Shown in pieces: positions 42,088 to 51,520 of a DNA stretch of 64,000 bases. This stretch comes from Alphaproteobacteria bacterium (GTDB lineage Bacteria; Pseudomonadota; Alphaproteobacteria; UBA8366; Aestuariispiraceae): assembly GCA_024743195.1 (NCBI GenBank), contig JANSXE010000007.1, forward strand, positions 152,598-216,597, read 5' to 3'. How positions within the stretch are numbered: the first letter of the stretch is position 1; the number at the start of each line of letters is the position of its first letter. Made by a program: the position numbers and the translations under genes. The notes under the pieces are model-generated. The model searched no databases. It saw only the letters and a list, made by a program, of their open reading frames with translations, and was not told where the DNA came from.

Positions 42088-43647
42088 ATGCTGTACGGTC
42101 TGATCCCCCTGCTTGCGCCCTTGATCCTGCTGCTCGCGGCGGGCGCCGCCTTCCAACGCCCCGGCCGACGCCCGGCCGCGGCGGCCAGGCTCACCGAAGC
42201 GGCGGCGCTGACCGCGCTTGCGGCCGCGATCCTCTCCGCCGTCGCGCTTGCGTGGTTCGGCCCCGCGACGAGCCCGCTCCTAGGCCTCGCCGGCGTCGGG
42301 ATCTCGGCGCGGCTCGACGTGGTGAGCGCGATCATGCTGATCCTGGTCGCCTTCGTGGGTTGGGTCGTGCTGCGCTATTCGGCCTCCTACCTCGACGGGG
42401 AGGCGCGGCACGGCGCCTTTCTCGGCTGGATGTCGGCGACCTTGGCCGCGGTGCTGTTGCTGGTGCAGGCGGGCAATCTGGCGCTGTTCGCACTGGCCTG
42501 GGTCGCCACGAGCGTTTGTCTGCACCGGCTCCTGCTGTTCTATCCCGAGCGCATCGAAGCGATCCGCGCCGCGCGCAAGAAGTACGTCGTCGCGCGCCTC
42601 GGCGACGCGGCGCTGATCGCCGCCGCCGGTCTTCTGGTCATCGGCTATGGCGCATGGGACATCGCGACGATCCTTGCGGCCGCGCGCGAAGGCGACGCGC
42701 CCGCGGCCGCGCTCTGGGCGACCGGGTTGCTCGCGCTCGCGGCGATCCTGAAATCCGCGCAGTTCCCGACGCACGGGTGGCTGACCGAGGTGATGGAAAC
42801 GCCGACCCCGGTGTCGGCGCTGCTGCACGCCGGCGTCATCAACGCGGGCGGTTTCCTCTTGATCCGCTTCGCCGACGTCATGCTGTTGGCGCCCGGGGTG
42901 CTGGCCGTGCTTGTCATGATCGGCGGCTTCACCGCCCTGCTCGGCGGCCTCGCGATGCTTGCGCAGCCCGCGGTCAAGACTTCGCTCGCCTGGTCGACCA
43001 TCGCCCAGATGGGCTTCATGATCATGCAATGCGGGCTGGCGCTGTTCCCGCTGGCGCTGCTGCACATCGTCGCGCATTCGCTCTACAAGGCCCACGCCTT
43101 CCTCGCCTCCGGCACCGCGGTGGACATGGTGGCGGCGATCCGGCGGCCGGGGCCGATCGCCATCCCCGACGGCGGGGCCGTCGCCCGCGCCTTCGCGTTG
43201 GCGCTCGTCATCTATGCGGTGATCGGTTTCGCCTTCGGGTTCGACGCCAAGTCGCCGCAGGCGATCGCGCTCGGCGCCATCCTGATCTTCGGGGTCGCCT
43301 ATCTGCTCGCCCAGGGCCTGGCCGACGCCGCGCCGGGCGTCCTGACCCAGCGCACGGCGCTCTACTCGGTCGCGGCCTCGGTCAGCTATTTCGCGCTGCA
43401 GACCGGGGCCGAGTGGCTGACGGCCGGGGCCCTGCCCGCGACCCCGGCGCCGGGTCCGTTGGAATGGGCCCTGCTGGCGCTCGCCCTGTTCAGTTTCGGG
43501 CTGGTGGCGATCGCCCAGGCGATGTTCCCGCTTTGGGCCTATCACCCGGCGGCCGCGGGGCTGAGGGTCCATCTGGCCAACGGGCTCTACGCCAACGCCG
43601 TGTTCGACCGGCTGGTCGGTAATTGGTCCGCCCGGACCCCGTCCTGA
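42088..43647 (+). CDS. dabB: DabB, proton-channel subunit of DAB inorganic carbon pump
   Basis: A 519-aa membrane protein of the NADH-quinone oxidoreductase subunit L/MrpA family with about 12-14 helices. YSASYLDGEARHGAFLGWMSATLAAVLLLVQAGN, AILKSAQFPTHGWLTEVMETPTPVSALLHAGVINAGGFLLIRFAD and TSLAWSTIAQMGFMIMQCG hold the conserved Lys, Glu and His residues of proton-translocating subunits. The ATG at 42088 is taken; a TTG at 42061 is also possible. With DabA 21 bp downstream it forms the vectorial carbonic anhydrase-like complex that accumulates bicarbonate using the proton gradient. Confidence 0.9.
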   Translation: MLYGLIPLLAPLILLLAAGAAFQRPGRRPAAAARLTEAAALTALAAAILSAVALAWFGPATSPLLGLAGVGISARLDVVSAIMLILVAFVGWVVLRYSASYLDGEARHGAFLGWMSATLAAVLLLVQAGNLALFALAWVATSVCLHRLLLFYPERIEAIRAARKKYVVARLGDAALIAAAGLLVIGYGAWDIATILAAAREGDAPAAALWATGLLALAAILKSAQFPTHGWLTEVMETPTPVSALLHAGVINAGGFLLIRFADVMLLAPGVLAVLVMIGGFTALLGGLAMLAQPAVKTSLAWSTIAQMGFMIMQCGLALFPLALLHIVAHSLYKAHAFLASGTAVDMVAAIRRPGPIAIPDGGAVARAFALALVIYAVIGFAFGFDAKSPQAIALGAILIFGVAYLLAQGLADAAPGVLTQRTALYSVAASVSYFALQTGAEWLTAGALPATPAPGPLEWALLALALFSFGLVAIAQAMFPLWAYHPAAAGLRVHLANGLYANAVFDRLVGNWSARTPS

Positions 43648-43668
43648 CATCCGAGAGGAGATGATCCC

Positions 43669-46092
43669 ATGACCGTCGACGCCAAGTCCGCGCCCCTCGC
43701 CCTCTCGGCGCTGGAGGCCGCCGCCGACGCCGCCGCCCGGCAGATCCCGCCGCTCTGGCCGCTCGCCTCCTATGTGGCGGTGAACCCCTATCTCGGCCAG
43801 ACGTCGGAGAGCCTGGCCGCGGTCGGCGCCCGGCTCGCGCGCGTCGGCGGCGCGCCGGTGACGATGCCGCGCGCCTGGTATCTCGACCGGATCGCGTCCG
43901 GGGAGATTTCGCAGGACGACCTCCGCGCCGCCCTCGACGCCGCGCCGGAGGCGGGCAAGCCCGCCGACGTGGCGGCCCTGAAGACCGCGGCGGCGCAGAG
44001 GCGGCCCCGCCCGAGCGCCGTGCCGACCGTCGCCGATCTGGCGGCGAAGGCCGACGGGACCGATTGGCCGGCCCTGATTGGCGAGCGCTTCGGGGCCTGG
44101 GCCGGCGGCTATTTCGACCGGGGTCAGGCGCTGTGGGCCGCGCCGCGCGGCAAGCGCGCCTGGGCGGCCTACTGCGCCCATGCGACCCACGATCTGGCGC
44201 CGGAGATCATGGGGCTGAAGGGCTTCGGGGCCTTCGCGGCGGAGGCGCCGGACAATCCCGCCGAGGCGATCGCGCGCGCCGTCCAGCGGCTGGGCCTCGG
44301 CGAAGCGGCGCTGGAAACCTACTTCCATCAGCTCCTGCTCTCGCTTGGCGGCTGGGCGCAGTACGCCCGCTACGAGCTGTGGCGGGCGGAACTGGCCGGC
44401 GGCGCGGACTCCACCGTCACGGACTTCCTGGCCATCCGGCTGCTTTGGGAGGAGGCGCTGTTCATCCAGCATGAGGCCGCCGTGGCGAGCGATTGGACCG
44501 CGGCCCGGACCGCGCACGAAGCGCCGGTCGCCGCCGCCGAGCCCGAGATCGTCGACGCCATTCTTCAGGAAGCGGCCGAACGCGCCGCCCAACGCGGGCT
44601 GGCCGACACGCTGGCCCTGCCGGCGGCCTCTGCGGGCGACTCGCGGCCTGTGCTGCAGGCGGCCTTCTGCATCGACGTGCGCTCGGAGGTCTTCCGCCGC
44701 GCGCTCGAAGACGTCGATCCGGCGATCCGGACGCTCGGCTTCGCCGGCTTCTTCGGGGTCTTCGCCAAGCACCGGCGCTTCGCCTCCGACGTCGAGGAGC
44801 TTCGGCTGCCGGTGCTGCTCAATCCGACCGTGACCTCCTGCTCCGGCGCAGCGGACTCCCAGGGCGACGATCTCGCCGCGCGCTACACCGCCCGGGCGAA
44901 GCGGGCCTGGGGCCGCTTCAAGCTGGCCGCCGTCTCCTCCTTCGCCTTCGTGGAAGCGATGGGGCCGGTCTATGTCGGCAAGCTGGTGCGCGACGCGCTC
45001 GGCCTCAACCCGACGCCGATCCCGAACGATCCGAAGCCGCGCTTCGCCCCGGAGCTGGACCTGGAGACCCGGATCGGCGCGGCGGAGACCGTGCTGCGGG
45101 CGATGTCGCTCACCGCCGGCTTCGCGCGGATCGTCCTCCTGGCCGGGCACGGCGCGAACGTCGTCAACAACCCGCACGCCAGCGGCCTGCATTGCGGCGC
45201 CTGCGGCGGCTTCTCCGGCGAGGTCAACGCGCGCCTGCTCGCCTCCCTGCTGAACGACCGGGCGGTGCGCCGCGGCCTCGTCGAGCGCGGGATCGCCGTG
45301 CCCGACGACACGCTGTTCGTCGGCGCGCTGCACGACACCACGACCGACGCGGTGACCCTCTATGACGCCGACGCGCCCAGCCAAAGCCACGCCGGCGACC
45401 TCAAGACGGTGCGCGGCTGGCTGAAGGCCGCCGGCGCGGTGACGCGCGGCGAGCGCGCCTTGCGGCTGCCGCGCGCCGAGAGCGAGAGCGACATCCCCGC
45501 CCGCGCCCGCGACTGGGCAGAGGTGCGGCCGGAATGGGCGTTGGCCGGCTGCAAGGCCTTCATCGCGGCGCCGCGCGCGCGCACGTCCGGACGGAGCCTC
45601 GAGGGCCGGGCCTTCCTGCACGATTACGACTGGCGGCAGGACTCCGAGAAAGGCTTCGGCGTCTTGGAGCTCATCATGACCGCGCCGGTCGTGGTGGCGA
45701 GCTGGATCAGCCTGCAATATTACGGCTCGACCGTGGCGCCGCGGCATTTCGGTTCGGGCAACAAGCTGCTGCACAATGTCGTCGGCGGGGTCGGCGTGCT
45801 GGAGGGCAATGGCGGCCAGTTGCGCGCCGGACTGCCTTGGCAGTCGGTGCATGACGGAGAAGATTACGTCCACGAACCGTTGCGCCTGTCAGTCTGCATC
45901 GAGGCGCCGCGCGAGGCGATGACCGACATCCTGAGCCGTCACGAGGGCGTGCGGGCGCTGTTCGACAATCGCTGGCTTCACCTGTTCGCCATGGACGAGG
46001 CCGGACGGCTCGCGCACCGCTATGTCGGGGACCTGGCGTGGGAGCCGGTCGCCCAGCCGCCCAAGGCGCGCAAGCTCGAAGCGGTGGCGTGA
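43669..46092 (+). CDS. dabA: DabA (DUF2309), zinc subunit of DAB inorganic carbon pump
   Basis: An 807-aa cytoplasmic, membrane-associated protein of the former UPF0753/DUF2309 family. The beta-carbonic-anhydrase-like zinc ligands are visible: Cys334 and Asp336 in [10 protein letters not shown], His494 in LAGHGA, and Cys509 in [12 protein letters not shown]; spacing of the last two (15 residues) matches characterised DabA. AGGAG precedes the ATG. The enzyme is thought to hydrate CO2 to bicarbonate, with energy supplied through DabB. Length and motifs suggest a functional protein. Confidence 0.93.
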   Translation: MTVDAKSAPLALSALEAAADAAARQIPPLWPLASYVAVNPYLGQTSESLAAVGARLARVGGAPVTMPRAWYLDRIASGEISQDDLRAALDAAPEAGKPADVAALKTAAAQRRPRPSAVPTVADLAAKADGTDWPALIGERFGAWAGGYFDRGQALWAAPRGKRAWAAYCAHATHDLAPEIMGLKGFGAFAAEAPDNPAEAIARAVQRLGLGEAALETYFHQLLLSLGGWAQYARYELWRAELAGGADSTVTDFLAIRLLWEEALFIQHEAAVASDWTAARTAHEAPVAAAEPEIVDAILQEAAERAAQRGLADTLALPAASAGDSRPVLQAAFCIDVRSEVFRRALEDVDPAIRTLGFAGFFGVFAKHRRFASDVEELRLPVLLNPTVTSCSGAADSQGDDLAARYTARAKRAWGRFKLAAVSSFAFVEAMGPVYVGKLVRDALGLNPTPIPNDPKPRFAPELDLETRIGAAETVLRAMSLTAGFARIVLLAGHGANVVNNPHASGLHCGACGGFSGEVNARLLASLLNDRAVRRGLVERGIAVPDDTLFVGALHDTTTDAVTLYDADAPSQSHAGDLKTVRGWLKAAGAVTRGERALRLPRAESESDIPARARDWAEVRPEWALAGCKAFIAAPRARTSGRSLEGRAFLHDYDWRQDSEKGFGVLELIMTAPVVVASWISLQYYGSTVAPRHFGSGNKLLHNVVGGVGVLEGNGGQLRAGLPWQSVHDGEDYVHEPLRLSVCIEAPREAMTDILSRHEGVRALFDNRWLHLFAMDEAGRLAHRYVGDLAWEPVAQPPKARKLEAVA

Positions 46093-46192
46093 CGGGCCGC
46101 GGCCCGGGCCGCAGGGCGGGCCGGAAACAGGAGGGGCGGCGGGCGGCGGGTGCGCCGGCCGCCGCCCATCCGCGGCGGCCCAGCGCGCGGAT

Positions 46193-46585
46193 TCAGACGG
46201 GCGTCTTGCGCTCGAGATAGACCGTGCGCGCCAGCATCCCGAAAAGCCCGATCGCGCCGGTGAAGATGACGGCGAGCACCCAGACCTCCGACTTCATGCC
46301 GACCGCCCGCGCGCGGTTCTGCAGCAGGAAGAAGGCCGCCGCCACGCACAAGAGGCGGTCGAACCACATCTGCAAGCCCCACCGGGACTCCTGCAGGATC
46401 GGCGCAAACCCGAAAAGCCCCTCCTCGACGATGGCGAGCCCGGTCAGCAGCGCGAAAGGAACCGCGACCGCGGCCGGTATCAGCCAGCCCGGCGCGGACA
46501 TCCGGTTCTTCGTCTGGGTGACGAGCAGCATGGCGACGGCGGCGACGGCGAACCCGGCGAGCGCGATCAACTCCGAAGGCGACAT
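46193..46585 (-). CDS. small four-helix membrane protein of unknown function
   Basis: A 130-aa protein with about four hydrophobic helices: LIALAGFAVAAVAMLLVTQT, PGWLIPAAVAVPFALLTGLAI, FDRLLCVAAAFFLL and VWVLAVIFTGAIGLFGMLARTVYL. Start at 46585 is chosen for its GGAGG at 7-base spacing. It is convergent with dabA. No family is recognised. Confidence 0.65.
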   Translation of the reverse strand: MSPSELIALAGFAVAAVAMLLVTQTKNRMSAPGWLIPAAVAVPFALLTGLAIVEEGLFGFAPILQESRWGLQMWFDRLLCVAAAFFLLQNRARAVGMKSEVWVLAVIFTGAIGLFGMLARTVYLERKTPV

Positions 46586-46845
46586 CCTCAATCCTCCATC
46601 CTAGGCGTTTTGTCGGCGGCTACGCGGCGAGCGGACCGATGCAGCGCGCCCTTTCACACCCCCCGCGCGCGGGCCGGTCAGACCGCCCAATCGGCCGCGC
46701 GCGCTGGGCGATCACCCAAAAAATGTAAAGATTCGACGGGTCCCGCGCGACGGGAAAAGGCGCTATACCGTCGCCATGGAGCGGCGACAGCGCCGGCGCC
46801 CGCCACGGCGTCGAGCGACGGGCGCCATGAAGCGCGGAGATCGAT

Positions 46846-47691
46846 ATGACGGCCGGGGTGTTTGCGATGGTGCTTTGCGCCGCCGTGCTGCATGCGGCGT
46901 GGAATGCGATGATCAAAGTCAGCGGCGACCGGGTGGTGGTGCTCGCCGTCATGATGGCCGCTCAGGCGGTCTTCGCCTTGGCGGCGCTGGCGTTCGTCCC
47001 GGTTCCGCCATGGTCCGTCTGGCCTTTCATCCTTTTCTCGACGGTCTTTCACACGGGCTATTTCCTGCTGCTGACCGCCGCCTATCGGGTCGGCGACCTG
47101 TCCCATGTCTATCCGGTGTCGCGCGGGGTGGCGCCGCTCGTGGTCGCAGCGGGCGCAGCCCTTGCAGCGGGTGAGACGCTCGGCCCCCAGGCGACGATCG
47201 CGCTGATGCTCATCGTCGCGGGGATCGCAAGCGTGGCGGTCGCGCGCGGCAAGCCGGTTCTGGAGGACCGCCTGGCCCTGATCTATGCGTTGGGGACCGG
47301 GCTTTGCATCGCCGGCTATACGCTGGTCGACGGGCTCGGCGCGCGGGAAGCCGGCGGCGCCGCCAGTTACATACTCTGGCTCAACCTGTTCAACGGGCTC
47401 CCGATCATCGCACTCGCGCTGGCGCTTCGGAGGGGCGCACAGCGGCGGCTGGACGGCTCGGCCTGGCGGATGGGCGCGCTATCCGGGGTGGTTTCGCTGG
47501 CCGCCTACTGGATCGTTCTGTGGGCGATGACGCAGGCGCCTCTGGCGTTGGTTTCCGCCGTCCGGGAATCCAGCATCGTTTTCGCCCTGCTGTTCGGGGT
47601 CTTCTTCCTGAAGGAGCGCCTCGACCTTAGAAAGACGGTCTCGATCTTTCTCACCGTCGCCGGAACGGCGCTGCTCAAGATCAGCCGCTAG
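46846..47691 (+). CDS. EamA/DMT-family transporter
   Basis: A 281-aa membrane protein with ten predicted helices in two EamA halves. AAVLHAAWNAMIKVSGD and the second-half QAPLALVSAVRESSIVFALLFGVFFLKERLDLRK with TVAGTALLKI are characteristic of drug/metabolite exporters. GAPLVVAAGAALAAGE-like sequence ends the first half. The exported compound is unknown. It is a single gene upstream of the lower-GC segment. Confidence 0.88.
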   Translation: MTAGVFAMVLCAAVLHAAWNAMIKVSGDRVVVLAVMMAAQAVFALAALAFVPVPPWSVWPFILFSTVFHTGYFLLLTAAYRVGDLSHVYPVSRGVAPLVVAAGAALAAGETLGPQATIALMLIVAGIASVAVARGKPVLEDRLALIYALGTGLCIAGYTLVDGLGAREAGGAASYILWLNLFNGLPIIALALALRRGAQRRLDGSAWRMGALSGVVSLAAYWIVLWAMTQAPLALVSAVRESSIVFALLFGVFFLKERLDLRKTVSIFLTVAGTALLKISR

Positions 47692-48128
47692 ATCCGGCGC
47701 GGGAGCCCTCAGCGTGACGGCGCGACGGCCGGTCAGGCCGCCCCATCGGAGGCGCGGACGCAGCGACTGGCCGTGAGATCAAAAGCATGGCGGAGGGAAA
47801 GGACTCATCCTCTAACTCTCTGATAAGCCGTGGCGAATCGCCCAAAACTCCCGCCCACTCCCAAGCATTTCCTCGCATGCGCAGCTTTACGCAGTTCGCA
47901 AACGCGAGTAGCCAGCCGCGCTCATGCGGACATTTCACGTAGCCCTGCTCACCATTGCGCAACAATCTGACTGGTTTGTGCAAAGAATAGCGCTCACGAG
48001 TGAATCCAGGAGAATCGTGGCGAATTGCTTCGTAAATCTTGGAGGGGATGGGCCTCGCGTCGAACCTTCTCCACAGTGGAAATTTCACAATTCATTGTTT
48101 TATATATATAAATTAACTTCAGGTAACG
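47692..48128. other. 437-bp lower-GC intergenic stretch
   Basis: No gene is supported. A 135-codon minus-strand frame (47681-48088) has no recognised family, a weak GTG start and an end inside the GC-rich neighbour sequence. The stretch becomes AT-rich at 48093-48120 (TTATATATATAAATTAA). Base composition changes here from the surrounding high GC and marks the left edge of the cassette that ends at the tRNA. Confidence 0.5.
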
Positions 48129-48590
48129 TCACCCCAAGGGGTGACCCGCCATTGGCGGACCTTCGACGCAGGCCTTGAGGACAATCGTTGTGCGGACGCG
48201 CGTCACCGAGGGCACCGGGTTGATCTCCTGCTCGATGATGCCGTTCAGTTCGTCGGTGCCTGAGGCGCGGATCTTGAGCAGATAGCAGTCGTCTCCGGCG
48301 ATCTTGTGCAACTCTTCAAGGCCCGTCACCCCTGCTAGGGCGCCTGCCGTGTCAAAGCCCTTACTGGGCTTGGCATCGGTGACGAAGACGAAGGCAAGAA
48401 GCGGCTTGCCAAGGGCCAGTGCCGAAACCCGCAGGTCGTAGCCTTCGATGATGCCCTCGGCTTCCAGCCGCCGCACCCGCTCGGACACAACCGAAGGCGC
48501 GAGGTCGAGTTGCCGTGCCACTTCAGCCCGCGATCTGCCTGCGGCGCGGAGCAGGATCGACAGGATTTTTCTGTCTGTTCCGTCAATCAT
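48129..48590 (-). CDS. Lrp/AsnC-family regulator
   Basis: A 153-aa regulator. The HTH is MIDGTDRKILSILLRAAGRSRAEVARQLDLAPSVVSERVRRLEAEGII and the effector-binding RAM domain contains LEELHKIAGDDCYLLKIRASGTDELNGIIEQEI and VTRVRTTIVL. These proteins sense amino acids or related small molecules. It is divergent from the alpha/beta hydrolase operon with only 38 bp between start codons, an AT-rich TATATAG-containing gap, so it most likely regulates that operon. Confidence 0.9.
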   Translation of the reverse strand: MIDGTDRKILSILLRAAGRSRAEVARQLDLAPSVVSERVRRLEAEGIIEGYDLRVSALALGKPLLAFVFVTDAKPSKGFDTAGALAGVTGLEELHKIAGDDCYLLKIRASGTDELNGIIEQEINPVPSVTRVRTTIVLKACVEGPPMAGHPLG

Positions 48591-48628
48591 TCGGCAAAAT
48601 CCATATATAGACATCCATTAGGCGCTCC

Positions 48629-49477
48629 ATGATCAATTTAGGCGATCAATCATCGGATTCGCAAGTGCACGACATAACCTTCACAACCATGTCCTTGCAG
48701 GTGGCCGGCCGCAAGGCCGAGATTGCCGTTCAGCGACGCGCTGGGCAGGGGATCCCTATCCTGCACCTGCACGGCTTCGGCTCGACCAAGGAAGATTACG
48801 CCGACCTGGCGCTTAGGGCGGCATTCGACGGGCGCGACCTGATCGCCTATGATGCGCCCGGCTTTGGGGCCTCAGGGGTGGACGATCCCTCTGCCCTGTC
48901 GATTCCGTTTCTGGTGGAGGTCGCCGAGGCGGTTTGCCGCGCCCTGGGTCTGGACCCGGTTCATCTGACCGGCCATTCCATGGGCGGGCTCACGGGGCTC
49001 CTGTTTGCGCTTCGCCACCCTGACCGCGTGGCAAGCTTTCTGAACATCGAGGGCAATCTGGCGCCCGAGGATTGCTTCCTGTCTCGCCAGATCGTGACCC
49101 ATGGCGGTGGCAACGATGCCGAATTCCTGGCCGCCTTCGCCCAGCGCGTCAGATCCCGTCGCGAAAGCGGATCGGCGCTCTATGCCGCATCCCTGCCGGT
49201 CAAAGTGCGCGCATCGTCGCCGCGCCCAATCTTTGAATCGATGGTGGCCCTGTCGGACAGCCAGCCGCTGGCCGACCAGTTCATTGGTCTCGCCACGCCC
49301 CGGGCCTTTGTCCACGGCGCGGAAAACCGTCACCTGAGTTATCTTCCGCGGCTGAAGGCTACGGGCGTCGAGGTGATCGAGATCCCCTCCTCCGGCCATT
49401 TTCCGATGTACAGCAACCCCGTGGCGCTTTGGAACGCGCTGCATGACTTTATCGAACGTGCGGAGGCACAGGCATGA
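48629..49477 (+). CDS. alpha/beta hydrolase
   Basis: A 282-aa hydrolase. HLHGFGSTKEDYADL gives the oxyanion region, the nucleophile elbow is LTGHSMGGLTGLLFAL (Ser about 114), and the late histidine is in IPSSGHFPMYSNP. LPRLKATGVEVIEI precedes it as in esterase/C-C hydrolase relatives. GC is lower than the flanking genes. It overlaps the RraA-like gene by four bases (ATGA), and an Lrp-type regulator is divergent. Substrate unknown. Confidence 0.88.
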   Translation: MINLGDQSSDSQVHDITFTTMSLQVAGRKAEIAVQRRAGQGIPILHLHGFGSTKEDYADLALRAAFDGRDLIAYDAPGFGASGVDDPSALSIPFLVEVAEAVCRALGLDPVHLTGHSMGGLTGLLFALRHPDRVASFLNIEGNLAPEDCFLSRQIVTHGGGNDAEFLAAFAQRVRSRRESGSALYAASLPVKVRASSPRPIFESMVALSDSQPLADQFIGLATPRAFVHGAENRHLSYLPRLKATGVEVIEIPSSGHFPMYSNPVALWNALHDFIERAEAQA

Positions 49478-50076
49478 CACCCGGCGATTTCGCGGCCTTC
49501 CCAACTGGCAATCTGTGCAACGCCAATCCGCGCGTCCGGGCCTTGCCATCTGCCCTGCGCCCGCTTCTTCCGGGCCGCAGGATCGTCGGCACAGCCCGGA
49601 CCGCCAGCATCAGCCCGGGCCAGAACGGGGCGATCCATCGTGCCGTGCACCGCGCGACACCGGGCGAGGTTCTGGTGGTCGCGGGCGGTGCGTCCCTGCG
49701 TTTTGGCCCCTTCGGCGACCTTCTCGCCGATGCCTGCAAGGTCCGGGGTATGATCGGGGCGGTTCTCGACTGCACCTACCGGGACAGCGCTGACATCGCT
49801 GCCCTCGGTTTCCAAGTGTTCGGGCGCGGCACACATCCGGAAGCAACCGGCAAGTCCGAACGCGGTGACGTGGACCTACCGGTGACAATCGGCGGAATCG
49901 AGATCGCGCCCGGAGATATCGTGGTAGGTGACGACGACGGGGTTGTTGTCTTTCCGGCCCGGGCGGCCGAGGAGATCCTCGCATCCGCCATCCAGGTTGC
50001 CGACCGCGAAACCCACATCCGCGCCCGAATCCTTGCCGGAGAGTCCACTCTGGACATCTTCGGCCTCACCCCATGA
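49474..50076 (+). CDS. RraA-family protein (aldolase-like)
   Basis: A 200-aa protein of the RraA/HMG aldolase superfamily. GRRIVGTARTASISPGQNGAIH, PGEVLVVAGGASLRFGPFGDLLADACKVRGMIGAVLDCTYRD with the metal-binding region, and the C-terminal GDIVVGDDDGVVVFPARAAEEIL are family landmarks. Members include hydroxymethyl-oxoglutarate aldolases and oxaloacetate decarboxylases. The family-typical arginine (usually in GxxRD) appears here as CTYRDSAD. Coupled to the upstream hydrolase, it may cleave the product of that enzyme. Confidence 0.85.
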   Translation: MTPGDFAAFPTGNLCNANPRVRALPSALRPLLPGRRIVGTARTASISPGQNGAIHRAVHRATPGEVLVVAGGASLRFGPFGDLLADACKVRGMIGAVLDCTYRDSADIAALGFQVFGRGTHPEATGKSERGDVDLPVTIGGIEIAPGDIVVGDDDGVVVFPARAAEEILASAIQVADRETHIRARILAGESTLDIFGLTP

Positions 50077-50101
50077 CCATGCCCCGAAGGAGATCACCCG
50101 A

Positions 50102-50473
50102 GTGACCCGTCCAGACAGCTTCTTCAACTTCGCCGACCTGAGCCAGGGCATCGCGCGCACGCTGGCGCCCGGCATCACGACCGCCGTTTTCCCCGGTGAA
50201 CAGGCCATGTTCTCGGTGGTGGATTTCGCGCCGGGCAGCGCCGGGTCGATCCACAGCCACCCTGAGGAGCAATGGGGCGTGCTCTTGGAGGGCAGCGGCA
50301 CCCGCATTCAGGACGGCGTGCACGTGCCCGTCGGCGCCGGAGACTTCTGGCGTACACCGGGCGGGGTTGAGCATGGCTTCATCGCGGGTCCTGACGGCGC
50401 TAGGGTTCTTGACGTCTTCGCCCCGCCGCGCGACGCGTACCGTACGGCCGGTGCCGGATTCGCAACAAGCTAG
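50102..50473 (+). CDS. cupin-domain protein
   Basis: A 123-aa single-domain cupin. The first motif is SIHSHPEEQWGVLLEGSG and the second is PVGAGDFWRTPGGVEHGF, with His, Glu and His positions suitable for a metal. The GTG start is supported by AAGGAG 9 bases upstream. It is the third gene of the hydrolase-RraA-cupin cassette and ends 34 bp from the tRNA-Ser 3' end. Isomerase, dioxygenase or sensing roles are all possible. Confidence 0.88.
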   Translation: MTRPDSFFNFADLSQGIARTLAPGITTAVFPGEQAMFSVVDFAPGSAGSIHSHPEEQWGVLLEGSGTRIQDGVHVPVGAGDFWRTPGGVEHGFIAGPDGARVLDVFAPPRDAYRTAGAGFATS

Positions 50474-50507
50474 TATCAGAGGTCAAAGAGTTCGATCCGG
50501 GTCGCGG

Positions 50508-50597
50508 TGGCGGATGGGGTGGGATTCGAACCCACGAGGGGCGTAAACCCCTGGCGGTTTTCAAGACCGCTGCCTTCAACCACTCGGCCACCCATCC
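50508..50597 (-). tRNA. tRNA-Ser(UGA), CCA encoded
   Basis: Read on the minus strand, the 90-nt gene starts GGATGGGTGGCCGAGTGG, has the anticodon loop CTTGAAA (anticodon TGA), a long class II variable arm (CCAGGGGTTTACGCCCCTCG region), a TTCGAAT T-loop and a terminal CCA. The long variable arm and TGA anticodon identify serine, reading UCA/UCN codons. Its 3' end faces the lower-GC cassette at 47.7-50.5 kb. Confidence 0.97.
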
Positions 50598-50710
50598 AGA
50601 CCCTACGGCGCGCGCGCCCAGCCCGTCGCGCCCCGGCGGACGGCGTCTCCTAGCACCATCGCCGCGCGGCGATCAACCGGCGGTCTTGCGCCGGTCTCCC
50701 TTTTCGCGCA

Positions 50711-50730
50711 AATTGGTTCCTAATTGGTTC
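50711..50730 (+). promoter_or_regulatory. two direct ATTGGTTC boxes before the GntR gene
   Basis: ATTGGTTC occurs at 50712-50719 and 50723-50730, 11 bp apart and just upstream of the regulator's start at 50758. The same box recurs before the structural operon, which suggests autoregulation. Confidence 0.7.
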
Positions 50731-50757
50731 AGTGACGGCTTCACGAGCGGGGGCGCA

Positions 50758-51450
50758 ATGGCCGAGATCCGAGGCGGCGCGGCGGAGACGCTGAAGCGCG
50801 ATCTGGAGGCGCGGTTCACGGACGGCCGGATCGCGCCCGGCGCCAAGCTGCCGACCGAACGCGCGCTCAGCGAGGCGCACGGGATCAGCCGCAACACCGT
50901 GCGCCGGGTGCTGCGCACGTTGGAGGACGAGGGCTGGATCGAGCGCCATGTCGGCCGCGGCACCTTCCTGCGCCAGACCGCCGGCGGCGAGCCGGTCGAG
51001 ACCGAGGGCCTGTTCCGGATCGACAGCCGCAGCGTCAATCCCGAGGAGGTGATGGAGGCCCGTCTCCTGATCGAACCCCTGCTCGCCCGGCTTATCGTCA
51101 GCCGCGCGACCGAGCGCGAGCTGGAGCAGCTCGAGGAGTTGGTCCGACGCGGCGGCGCCGCGGGCTCCATGACGGAGTTCGAGCAGTGGGACAATCGGCT
51201 GCACCGGGCGCTGGCCGCCGCCTCCAAGAACAAGTACCTGATCCAGATCGTCGAGGGCATCCACCAGACCCGACAATCCGCCGCCTGGAGCGCCCTGCGC
51301 CGGCGCGGCCTGACCGAGGATCGCCGCCGCCTCTATCAACGCGACCACGAGCGCATCGTCGCCGCGCTGAGCGCGCGCGACGGCGAGGCCGCCGAAAGCG
51401 CCATCGTCGAGCATCTGCAGAATGTGCGCCGCAACCTTCTGCTGATCTGA
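50758..51450 (+). CDS. GntR/FadR-type regulator (FCD domain)
   Basis: A 230-aa regulator. The winged helix is GAKLPTERALSEAHGISRNTVRRVLRTLEDEGWIERHVGRGTFLR (about residues 29-73). The all-helical FCD domain follows with MEARLLIEPLLARLIVSRA, DNRLHRALAAASKNKYL and RDHERIVAALSARDGEAAESAIVEHL, where the Asp and His residues usually bind a metal plus carboxylate ligand. The ATG at 50758 is chosen because the longer frame would run through the operator boxes. It precedes and probably controls the transporter-dehydrogenase operon. Confidence 0.9.
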   Translation: MAEIRGGAAETLKRDLEARFTDGRIAPGAKLPTERALSEAHGISRNTVRRVLRTLEDEGWIERHVGRGTFLRQTAGGEPVETEGLFRIDSRSVNPEEVMEARLLIEPLLARLIVSRATERELEQLEELVRRGGAAGSMTEFEQWDNRLHRALAAASKNKYLIQIVEGIHQTRQSAAWSALRRRGLTEDRRRLYQRDHERIVAALSARDGEAAESAIVEHLQNVRRNLLLI

Positions 51451-51520
51451 GCCGCGCGGCGCGGTCCGCCGGACGCGCGCCGTGCGATGCGCTTTGACTC
51501 GCGTCCGCTTTTCACCCACA

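Noticed and set aside
42280..45873. 1197-codon minus-strand frame opposite dabB-dabA
   Set aside because: Both real genes are strongly supported by motifs, and the antisense product shows only compositional shadows.
47681..48088. 135-aa minus-strand frame in the lower-GC gap
   Set aside because: No family resemblance, weak start and an end running into the neighbour's end sequence; kept only as a note on the gap.
50474..50507. Attachment-site repeat of the tRNA-Ser 3' end bordering the cassette
   Set aside because: No second copy of the tRNA 3' sequence was seen on the left side of the lower-GC segment, and no integrase is present.
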